Assembly (NCBI GenBank): GCA_016201085.1 | Contig: JACQDO010000140.1 | Coordinates: 1-6,399 of the forward strand | DNA from: Hyphomicrobiales bacterium | GTDB lineage: Bacteria; Pseudomonadota; Alphaproteobacteria; Rhizobiales; Xanthobacteraceae | Reading direction: 5' to 3' | Length of the DNA: 6,399 nucleotides | Part shown: positions 1 through 5,202 of the stretch, piece after piece | How the letters are laid out: each line of letters starts with the position of its first letter | How positions within the stretch are numbered: the first letter of the stretch is position 1 | The notes under the pieces: model-generated | Told to the model about the DNA's origin: nothing | Database searches by the model: none | The model's input: the letters and a program-made list of their open reading frames with translations, nothing else | Position numbers and translations under genes: made by a program

Positions 1-491
1 AGATGATTGGCCCACTGGCTGGCGATCATGCCGACGCCGCCGGCGGCGGCGTGGATCAGGCAGACGGTGCCCTTCTCCACGTTGTAGGTGCGGTTGAGCA
101 GATATTGCACGGTCATGCCCTTGAGCATCATGCCGGCGGCCTGCTCGTAGGTGATGTTGGCGGGCAGCTTCACCGCGCGCTCGGCCGGGATCACGCGTTC
201 GGCGGCATAGGCGCCGAGCGGACCGACGAAGCCGACGCGGTCGCCGACCTTGAGGTCGGTGACGCCGGGACCGACCGCGATCACCTCGCCGGCGCTCTCA
301 TTGCCGGCGATGAACGGCATGCCGACCGGCGAGGGATACATGCCCATGCGGAAATAGGCGTCGATGAAATTGACGCCGCAGGCGTGCTGCTTGATCTTGA
401 TCTGGCCCTGGCCCGGCGCCGCGATGTCGACGTTCTCGAACACCAATGCTTCCGGACCGCCATGTTTGTGAACGCGCACTGCCGCGACCAT
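1..491 (-). CDS. qor: NADPH:quinone oxidoreductase, zinc-free MDR family (partial, N-terminal part)
   Basis: This is the first 163 codons of a quinone oxidoreductase; the C-terminal half lies beyond base 1. Family members reduce quinones with NADPH, usually by one electron, in the cytosol. The translation starts MVAAVRVHKHGGPEAL and contains GVNFIDAYFRMG (residues 39-50), an AGNESAGEV segment (62-70), VGDRVGF (82-88), the family-typical MLKGMTVQYLL stretch (122-132), and the start of the nucleotide-binding fold with the AAAGGVG loop (148-154). The order matches E. coli QorA closely. The Cys/His zinc ligands of true alcohol dehydrogenases are absent, as expected for the zeta-crystallin/QOR branch. 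The ATG at 491 is preceded by AGGGAG (498-503) with 6-nt spacing, which supports this start. It lies 109 nt downstream of the SDR gene on the same strand and has its own candidate promoter. The family call is secure; the physiological substrate is not known. Confidence 0.9.
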   Translation of the reverse strand, partial: MVAAVRVHKHGGPEALVFENVDIAAPGQGQIKIKQHACGVNFIDAYFRMGMYPSPVGMPFIAGNESAGEVIAVGPGVTDLKVGDRVGFVGPLGAYAAERVIPAERAVKLPANITYEQAAGMMLKGMTVQYLLNRTYNVEKGTVCLIHAAAGGVGMIASQWANH

Positions 492-544
492 GTTCTACTC
501 CCTGAATTGAAGACGAATTGTTGGATGGATCGAGTTCGGCGGCG

Positions 545-572
545 ATCATAGGCAGCTATGCGGCGAACACAA
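545..572 (-). promoter_or_regulatory. Candidate sigma-70-type promoter for the quinone oxidoreductase gene
   Basis: On the minus strand TATGAT (550 down to 545) matches the -10 consensus TATAAT at five of six positions. TTGTGT (572 down to 567) is a weak -35 box, 16 nt upstream. The -10 box lies about 53 nt ahead of the ATG at 491, leaving a normal leader. It sits in the 109-bp gap between the SDR and quinone oxidoreductase genes and would allow the latter to be expressed independently. The match is by eye only. Confidence 0.3.
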
Positions 573-600
573 GGTATATGCCGAAGGCACGTGAGCGCGG

Positions 601-1338
601 CTAGCGTGCGCCCGAAACGTTCAACACCGCCCCGCTGATGTAAGATGCCGCGTCCGACAGCAGGAACAGGATCGCCTCGGCGATTTCCGGCGGCTCGCCA
701 GGGCGGCCCATCGGCAGCAGCGGCGTGATGCGCTCGAGCCGGCCCGGCTCGTGGATATCGGTCCTGGTCGGGCCCGGGCGGATGGTGTTGAAACGGATGC
801 CCTCCTTCGCCACCTCGCGGGCCAGCCCGACGGTGAGCGCGTCGATGCCGCCTTTGGCCGCGGCATAGAACACGTACTCGCCGGCGCCGCCGGTGACGCT
901 GGCAATCGAGCCGAGCATGACGATCGAGCCACCAGCGCCGCCATGCGCCGTCGACATGCGGCGTACCGCGGCGCGCGCGCACAATAGGCCGCCGTAGAGA
1001 TTGACGTCGATCACCTCGCGGATAGTGGCGGCACTCGCCGCATCGAGCTTGGAATTCTTGCCGCCGATGCCGGCGCTGTGCACGAAATGCGTGATCGGCC
1101 CGAGCGCCTTGGCGGCCTCGTCGAACACACGCTCGATGTCCTGCTCGACCGCGCCGTCGCCCTGGATGGCGATCGCCTTGCCGCCGGAGGCCTTCACCGC
1201 CGCGACCACCTCGGCGGCGGCCTTGGCGTTGCTCTTGTAGCTCACCGCCACGTCATAGCCACGCTCACCGGCCATGCGCGCGGTCGAGGCGCCGATGCCG
1301 CGGCTGCCGCCAACGATGAGAAGTACTGGACGTGGCAT
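601..1338 (-). CDS. SDR family oxidoreductase (classical short-chain dehydrogenase, FabG-like)
   Basis: A 245-residue classical short-chain dehydrogenase/reductase, a usual length. The N-terminal Rossmann nucleotide loop is VGGSRGIG (residues 9-16), with Val where TGxxxGIG has Thr. HSAG (87-90) stands where NNAG is usual. The expected catalytic tetrad is present: Asn113 (in DVNLYG), Ser144, Tyr158 and Lys162 (YAAAK). IRPGPTRTDI (186-195) is the usual PG segment after the active site, and the C-terminus SGAVLNVSGAR resembles the FabG 'G..l.vdGG' end. It probably carries out NAD(P)H-dependent carbonyl/alcohol oxidoreduction in the cytosol; the substrate cannot be read from sequence. The ATG at 1338 has GGGAG (1345-1349) at 6 nt. 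It starts 39 nt after the phosphatidylcholine synthase stop on the same strand, so co-transcription with pcs is plausible. Confidence 0.93.
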   Translation of the reverse strand: MPRPVLLIVGGSRGIGASTARMAGERGYDVAVSYKSNAKAAAEVVAAVKASGGKAIAIQGDGAVEQDIERVFDEAAKALGPITHFVHSAGIGGKNSKLDAASAATIREVIDVNLYGGLLCARAAVRRMSTAHGGAGGSIVMLGSIASVTGGAGEYVFYAAAKGGIDALTVGLAREVAKEGIRFNTIRPGPTRTDIHEPGRLERITPLLPMGRPGEPPEIAEAILFLLSDAASYISGAVLNVSGAR

Positions 1339-1377
1339 GAAGAACTCCCGTTAAAACGCAATGTTATGTTGAAACGG

Positions 1378-2076
1378 TCAGGCGGGCCGGCGCAAGAAAC
1401 CGGCGATGAGGAAATAGGCCGCGATGGCGCCGAGCGCGATGGTGACGGTTGCGCCGGGCGCGAGGTCTTGGATCGCCGCCAACAGCGCCAGCGCGCCCCA
1501 CAACGCCAGCAACGCAATATTGAGCACGCGCAGATGCCGCACCCGCAGCGGATGCACGAAACGGATCGGCGCGAAGGTGAGCCCGGCGAGCGCGAACACG
1601 CCGGCGGCGGCTGCCCATTCCGGCGGCTCCAGCAGGAAGAGATAGAAGGCGGCGAGATTCCACACGCCCGGGAAGCCGCGGAAATAGTTATCGTCGGTCT
1701 TCATGTCTCGATCGGCGAAATAGAGCGCGCCGGTGATCACGACCACGATGCCGGCGGGAATCGCCAGCATCTGCGGCAGATATCCGCTGGCGGTGATGGC
1801 AAAGGCCGGCACGAACACGTAAGTGACGAAATCGACCACCAGATCGAGCGTTTCGCCCGACCAGCGCGGCAGTACCTCTTTCACTTTGAAGGCGCGCGCC
1901 AGCGGCCCGTCGACGGCATCGACGGCCAGCGCCAGGCCAAGACAGAAGAACATCGCCGCCCAGCGTCCGCCGGTCGCCAGGATCAGCGCCAGGAGCGCCA
2001 GCGCCGCCCCGCAAGCGGTGAAAATATGAATCGTGAAGGCGCGCAGCGTCGCAACGTCCACTAAGGCACGCTCCAT
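1378..2076 (-). CDS. pcs: Phosphatidylcholine synthase (CDP-alcohol phosphatidyltransferase)
   Basis: A 232-residue integral inner-membrane enzyme that condenses CDP-diacylglycerol with choline to give phosphatidylcholine and CMP. The CDP-alcohol phosphotransferase signature spans residues 53-82: Asp53, Asp56-Gly57, Ala60-Arg61, Gly74, Asp78 and Asp82. The spacing between AR and G is 12 residues rather than the usual 8, which is the deviant form DGx2ARx12Gx3Dx3D reported for bacterial Pcs. The following YVTYVF..AFA region, GALYFADRDMKTDDNYFRGFP (about 116-136) and VWNL also fit Pcs of rhizobia. Seven or eight hydrophobic segments cover most of the chain, and the length is close to the roughly 240 residues of the family. 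The start at 2076 has only a weak, distant GGGTGG (2087-2092). A palindromic repeat lies between it and the upstream DUF1326 gene. Confidence 0.93.
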   Translation of the reverse strand: MERALVDVATLRAFTIHIFTACGAALALLALILATGGRWAAMFFCLGLALAVDAVDGPLARAFKVKEVLPRWSGETLDLVVDFVTYVFVPAFAITASGYLPQMLAIPAGIVVVITGALYFADRDMKTDDNYFRGFPGVWNLAAFYLFLLEPPEWAAAAGVFALAGLTFAPIRFVHPLRVRHLRVLNIALLALWGALALLAAIQDLAPGATVTIALGAIAAYFLIAGFLRRPA

Positions 2077-2098
2077 TGTGACTGAACCACCCTGCGTT

Positions 2099-2203
2099 CC
2101 TCACATTTATTATTGCGCATGATCTTATCCGACCTTCCTTCGCCCGCCGAAGCGGGCTTCGCGAAGGCGGGAAACCGGTTCCCACTTTTCGGGATCATGC
2201 GCT
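2099..2203. repeat. Composite palindromic intergenic repeat, copy 1
   Basis: The outer arms GCGCATGATC (2115-2124) and GATCATGCGC (2193-2202) are perfect inverted repeats. Inside them CCGA (2129-2132) pairs with TCGG (2189-2192). A 39-bp segment (2133-2171) interrupts the unit and holds its own inverted repeats: CCTTCGC (2137-2143) with GCGAAGG (2161-2167), and alternatively CCCGC-CGAA-GCGGG (2143-2156). A near-identical copy lies in direct orientation at 3773-3875; similarity includes CCTCACATTT to the left of the palindrome. It occupies most of the gap between the DUF1326 gene and pcs and overlaps the DUF1326 stop codon. It looks like the short extragenic palindromes dispersed in Rhizobiales genomes, a recollection that was not searched here. 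Confidence 0.88.
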
Positions 2204-2809
2204 ATTGCCCCAATTGAGCTTGACGATCTCGGCCGAACGGCCGGCCAGGTTCCAGTTGCGGCCGAAGCCGCGGAAGCGCGATTTGTCGGCGCGCGAAACG
2301 ATCACGTCGGGGCCGATCCAGTATTCGCTGTTGCGGATCACCACGTTCTGGCCTTTCTCCTTGCCGCGCACCGGCGTGATGGCGCCGCCGCCATATTTGT
2401 CGAGGCTGATGATGCGCGTGTCGCCATTGGTCTCGTAGGTGATGGGGATTTGCTGCACGCCGAGGAATTGGCCAACCAGGATCGACAGCAGATGGGTGGT
2501 GCCGCCGACGCGGCCGGTGAAAATGCGGGTGAGGCCTTTCACCGCCAACGCGGAGGCTTTTTCATCGATTAACAGCGCGGCGGTCCAGTTGCCGCGTGCC
2601 ATAATGCCCGGCAGATCCATCATCAGACCGACTTTTAGGCCGGACAGATCTTCGCTGTCGTATTTACCCTCGTCGATGCGGATGCCGGCCCAGGTCTGGC
2701 AGCGCTCCTCGGTCGGCGGATGCTCGCCGAGCGAGAGCACGCAGGGACAGAACACCGCACAGCTGCACGACAGCGTCATTTCGCCTTTCAACGTCCATGC
2801 TTCAGTCAC
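2195..2809 (-). CDS. DUF1326 domain-containing protein with N-terminal Cys cluster
   Basis: A 204-residue soluble protein of the DUF1326 family; no function is established that I know of. It opens with W-x-L-x-G and a dense cysteine motif C15-x-C17-x3-C21-x-C23, plus Cys37, which looks like a metal-binding site. No signal peptide or membrane segment is seen, so a cytosolic location is inferred. The mixed body has many short beta-like stretches, including GLMMDLPGIMARGNW (61-75), GGTTHLLSILVGQFLG (102-117), and a conserved-looking RFRGFGRNWNLAGRSAEI stretch near the end. The start is a GTG at 2809, chosen because GGGGAG (2817-2822) lies 7 nt upstream and the reading gives MTEAWTLKGE, typical of the family. 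The gene begins 31 nt after the DUF2182 stop, so the two form an operon. Its last two codons (Ser-Ala) and TGA lie inside the repeat at 2099-2203. Confidence 0.9.
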   Translation of the reverse strand: MTEAWTLKGEMTLSCSCAVFCPCVLSLGEHPPTEERCQTWAGIRIDEGKYDSEDLSGLKVGLMMDLPGIMARGNWTAALLIDEKASALAVKGLTRIFTGRVGGTTHLLSILVGQFLGVQQIPITYETNGDTRIISLDKYGGGAITPVRGKEKGQNVVIRNSEYWIGPDVIVSRADKSRFRGFGRNWNLAGRSAEIVKLNWGNSA

Positions 2810-2816
2810 GTACTTA

Positions 2817-2822
2817 CTCCCC
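2817..2822 (-). promoter_or_regulatory. Ribosome binding site fixing the GTG start of the DUF1326 gene
   Basis: GGGGAG on the minus strand lies 7 nt before the GTG at 2809-2807. No in-frame ATG with a comparable site is nearby, so this decides the start. It lies inside the 31-nt spacer after the DUF2182 gene. Confidence 0.65.
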
Positions 2823-2840
2823 GGTCTTTAGGTGTCTAAC

Positions 2841-3752
2841 TCAATTCGCGTGCGCCGGCCAATGGGCCGCCACCGCAGTGAACACAAAACCAATTCCGAC
2901 GACGATCAGCACCACGCCGACGGCATATGTGAAGCGCTTGCCGCTGCCGATCTTTTCCAGCGTCATCACCATGCCGAGCGCCGCCATCCAGATCACGTTC
3001 ATTACGCCGACCGCGAACATCACCAGCATCATCGCCCAGCAGCAGCCGACGCAATAAAGTCCCTGGCGCACGCCGAGGCGGAATACGCCGCGCGGCGTGG
3101 TCGCCCAGTTGGCGAAGAAGAACGGGAAAGGCTGCTGGCATTGTCTGAGGCAAGAATGCTTGAGCGCGGAGAACTGATAGATGCCGGCCGTGATGAAAAT
3201 CGCGCCCGAGAACAGACCGCTGGCCGAGGCCATGCCAGCATCGAGCAACATGAGGCGCGCGAATCCAAGTTGCGCGACGGTCGCAGCGCCGGCAAAGCCG
3301 AGCCACACCACCATGTAGCCGGCGGCCAGCGTGAACGGCGAGACCACGGGCTCGCCCTTGCGCGCGGCGGTGTCGGCGATCTCGGCATAGGTGAAGATCA
3401 TCGGCGCCGCACTCGGCAGCATCATAGCCAGCGTCATGGCGCCCCACATCAGCGCCACCAGCGCGAAGGCGGTTGCGCCCCAGCCGCCATGGTGCATGGC
3501 GGCAACGCCGAAATCCGGCCGGCACAAGATTTGGATCGCGCGCGGCAGCCGATCGAGCAGCCCCATGCCGGGGCCGAGCGCGGCGAGCGGACCCTCCGTG
3601 CCAGAAATCATCAGAGCCAAAGCGAGCCAGCCCAGCCCCGCCAACGCGACTACACAGACCACGGCGATGAATTTCGGCCGCGCAAAAGCCGCGCCCAGCC
3701 GCGCGGCGGCAGGCGGCAGATGAAGCAACTCGCGGTCGGCGGCTTCGGTCAT
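2841..3752 (-). CDS. DUF2182 domain-containing integral membrane protein (predicted metal-binding)
   Basis: A 303-residue polytopic inner-membrane protein of the DUF2182 family, which is described only as a predicted metal-binding membrane protein. A hydrophilic N-terminus of about 26 residues leads into the first membrane segment (27-50). Further segments lie near 94-115, 138-163, 175-195, 232-262 and 274-297. Family hallmarks are MWGAMTLAMMLPSAAPM (102-118), AGIYQFSALKHSCLRQC (189-205, with Cys201 and Cys205), and GLYCVGCCWAMML (231-243, with Cys234, Cys237 and Cys238). The Met and Cys residues within or next to membrane segments suggest soft-metal or thiol chemistry; this is inference. The ATG at 3752 has no strong Shine-Dalgarno. 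The next gene downstream is DUF1326, a common partner of this family. It is divergent from the monooxygenase gene, with a repeat between them. Confidence 0.9.
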   Translation of the reverse strand: MTEAADRELLHLPPAAARLGAAFARPKFIAVVCVVALAGLGWLALALMISGTEGPLAALGPGMGLLDRLPRAIQILCRPDFGVAAMHHGGWGATAFALVALMWGAMTLAMMLPSAAPMIFTYAEIADTAARKGEPVVSPFTLAAGYMVVWLGFAGAATVAQLGFARLMLLDAGMASASGLFSGAIFITAGIYQFSALKHSCLRQCQQPFPFFFANWATTPRGVFRLGVRQGLYCVGCCWAMMLVMFAVGVMNVIWMAALGMVMTLEKIGSGKRFTYAVGVVLIVVGIGFVFTAVAAHWPAHAN

Positions 3753-3755
3753 ACT

Positions 3756-3766
3756 TGGGTCACCCA
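3756..3766. promoter_or_regulatory. Short interrupted palindrome just ahead of the DUF2182 start
   Basis: TGGGT-C-ACCCA is an 11-base dyad only 3 nt upstream of the DUF2182 ATG. It would lie over the ribosome binding region of the transcript and could act as a small hairpin or operator. Five-base arms are short enough to arise by chance. Confidence 0.2.
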
Positions 3767-3772
3767 GGAATA

Positions 3773-3875
3773 CCTCACATTTTTCTTGCGCATGACCTTA
3801 TCCGACCTTCCTTCGCCCGCCGAAGCGGGCTTCGCGAAGGCGGGAAACCGGTTCCCACTTTCGGGGTCATGCGCT
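3773..3875. repeat. Composite palindromic intergenic repeat, copy 2
   Basis: Direct-orientation second copy of the element at 2099-2203. The outer arms are GCGCATGACC (3788-3797) and GGTCATGCGC (3865-3874), a perfect inverted repeat. Against copy 1 the core differs by one T lost from a T run and by two substitutions. Those two lie opposite each other (3796 C with 3866 G, where copy 1 has 2123 T with 2194 A), so pairing is kept. The 39-bp interior insert is identical in both copies. It lies in the spacer between the divergent DUF2182 and FAD monooxygenase genes and takes up more than half of it. Confidence 0.88.
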
Positions 3876-3883
3876 CATAGCCT

Positions 3884-3895
3884 ATCCGCGCGGAT
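3884..3895. promoter_or_regulatory. Perfect 12-bp palindrome upstream of the monooxygenase gene
   Basis: ATCCGCGCGGAT is a perfect dyad ending 38 nt before the ATG at 3934 and starting 9 nt after repeat copy 2. Its position suits an operator, but no recognised regulator motif matches, and GC-rich palindromes are frequent in such genomes. Confidence 0.25.
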
Positions 3896-3933
3896 CGCGG
3901 TAAGTGTAGTCCGAACGGGAACCCAGCGTTTTG

Positions 3934-5157
3934 ATGCCGGACAAATCTAAACAAGGCGACGACAAGCCTACGGCCATCGTGGTGGGCGGCGGTCCGGCGG
4001 GCTTAACCGCGGCAATCACGCTTGCTGCCGGTGGGCTCGCCATCGTGCTGGTGGGTAAACGCCCAGCGCGGCCGGACACCCGCACCACGGCATTATTCAC
4101 CGGTTCCATCACCGCTCTGGAAACCCTCGGCGTCTGGCCGCTGTGCCAGGCGCAGGCGGCGCCGATGCGGGTCATGCGCATCGTCGACGACACCGGCCGG
4201 CTGTGGCGCGCGCCCGAGGTGAAGTTCGAGGCGAGCGAGATCGATCTCGACGTCTTCGGCTACAATATCGAGAACCGCCATCTGGTGGCTGCCCTGGAGC
4301 AGCGTGCGCGCGATTTTGGCAGACTGCGCCTAATCGAGGACGACGTGCTGAACGTCGTACCGGGCGACGATGCGGTCAGCGTGTCGCTCAAGAGCGGCGA
4401 GACGCTGCGCGCAGCACTGGTGATCGGCGCCGACGGCCGCCGCTCGCTCTGCCGCGAGGCCGCCGGCATCGGCATCGACGAGCGCGACTACAAGCAGTCC
4501 GCGCTCACACTGTCGTTCAAGCATACGCGGCCGCACCGCGACACCTCGACCGAATTCCACACGCCGAGCGGACCGTTCACGCTGGTGCCGCTGCCAGGCC
4601 AGCGCTCGAGCCTGGTCTGGGTGCTCGATCCGATGCATGCCGACGACATCGCCGTGCTCGACGATGCCGCGCTTGGCGACGAGATCGAGCGCGCGTCGCA
4701 TTCCATCCTCGGCAAGATCGAGATCGAGCCAGGGCGCGGACTGTTTCCGCTCGGCGTTGCCACCGCCCAGCGTTTTGGCGACCGGCGCATCGCGCTGGTG
4801 GGCGAAGCCGCCCATGTTATCCCGCCGATCGGCGCGCAGGGACTTAACCTCGGTCTGCGCGACGCTGCCACCATCGGCGAACTCGCCGTCGCCGCGCGGC
4901 GCGAGGGCCGCGATATCGGCGATGCCGATGTGCTGGCCGATTACGAAAAAATGCGCCGCGCCGATGTCGGCAGCCGCACGCTCGCCATCGACCTGCTCAA
5001 TCGCACGCTGTTGACCGACTTCCTGCCGGTGCAGGGCCTGCGCGGGATCGGCCTGTATGTGCTCGACCAGATCGGCCCGCTACGGCGCGCGGTGATGCGC
5101 GAAGGCATCCAGCCCGCGGCGTCGCAGCCGCGGCTGATGCGGGGGGAAGCGCTCTGA
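3934..5157 (+). CDS. FAD-dependent monooxygenase, UbiH/UbiF/UbiL-type (COG0654)
   Basis: A 407-residue class A flavoprotein hydroxylase. The N-terminal dinucleotide-binding loop is VVGGGPAGL (residues 16-24). The DG motif is VIGADGRRS (163-171). The C-terminal FAD-ribityl motif is ALVGEAAHVIPPIGAQGLNLGLRDA (287-311), the signature of the ubiquinone-biosynthesis hydroxylase branch, with Glu291 where GDAAH or GNAAH is common. These enzymes use NAD(P)H and O2 to hydroxylate the quinone precursor ring at the membrane. In alphaproteobacteria one UbiL-type enzyme can cover more than one ring position. Which step applies here cannot be read from sequence, and a non-ubiquinone substrate is possible. 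Family length is normal (about 390-410). The start is taken as ATG 3934; a TTG directly before it (3931) is an alternative, and neither has a strong Shine-Dalgarno. It is convergent with the racemase-like gene, with a hairpin between them. Confidence 0.88.
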   Translation: MPDKSKQGDDKPTAIVVGGGPAGLTAAITLAAGGLAIVLVGKRPARPDTRTTALFTGSITALETLGVWPLCQAQAAPMRVMRIVDDTGRLWRAPEVKFEASEIDLDVFGYNIENRHLVAALEQRARDFGRLRLIEDDVLNVVPGDDAVSVSLKSGETLRAALVIGADGRRSLCREAAGIGIDERDYKQSALTLSFKHTRPHRDTSTEFHTPSGPFTLVPLPGQRSSLVWVLDPMHADDIAVLDDAALGDEIERASHSILGKIEIEPGRGLFPLGVATAQRFGDRRIALVGEAAHVIPPIGAQGLNLGLRDAATIGELAVAARREGRDIGDADVLADYEKMRRADVGSRTLAIDLLNRTLLTDFLPVQGLRGIGLYVLDQIGPLRRAVMREGIQPAASQPRLMRGEAL

Positions 5158-5160
5158 AGC

Positions 5161-5200
5161 GTCATTCCGGGTCCGGCCCTTCGGGCCGTCCCGGAACGAC
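5161..5200. terminator. Bidirectional hairpin between convergent genes
   Basis: TTCCGGG (5165-5171) pairs with CCCGGAA (5190-5196), and CGGCCC (5174-5179) pairs with GGGCCG (5183-5188) around a 3-nt TTC loop, with a small internal loop between. GTC/GAC at the ends extend the stem past one mismatch. It starts 4 nt after the monooxygenase stop and ends 3 nt before the racemase-like stop, so it can serve both strands. There is no T tract, so it would be an atypical intrinsic terminator or a 3'-end stabiliser. The GTCATTCCGGG arm resembles a palindromic repeat common in Bradyrhizobium-type genomes (from memory). Confidence 0.65.
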
Positions 5201-5202
5201 AG

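Noticed and set aside
573..600. Small TGCC-TTC-GGCA hairpin just after the SDR stop as a terminator
   Set aside because: Only a 4-bp stem with no T run; too weak to support.
281..982. 233-codon minus-strand open frame spanning the SDR/quinone oxidoreductase gap, which might suggest a fusion
   Set aside because: It is out of frame with both real genes over most of its length and shows no conserved motif. The gap contains a stop, a candidate promoter and a ribosome binding site.
1339..1377. CCGTT...AACGG inverted repeat in the pcs-SDR spacer
   Set aside because: Five-base arms around a loop of about 20 nt are expected by chance; there is no T tract and the spacer already holds the SDR ribosome binding site.
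1078..2064. Long plus-strand open frame opposite the SDR and pcs genes
   Set aside because: The product is rich in Arg, His, Asp, Glu and Gln with no domain pattern, and two well-recognised genes lie on the other strand. It is a high-GC antisense artefact.
2832..3950. Long plus-strand open frame (372 codons) opposite DUF2182, running through repeat copy 2
   Set aside because: Composition is typical of antisense shadow, and the DUF2182 motifs on the minus strand are clear. Its end is a translation of the repeat (LSDLPSPAEAGFAKAGNRFP), which is open in this frame in both copies and can give rise to spurious hypothetical proteins.
4143..4847. 234-codon plus-strand open frame inside the monooxygenase gene
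   Set aside because: Arg/Ala-rich frame-shifted reading of the monooxygenase, whose own frame carries all three FAD motifs.
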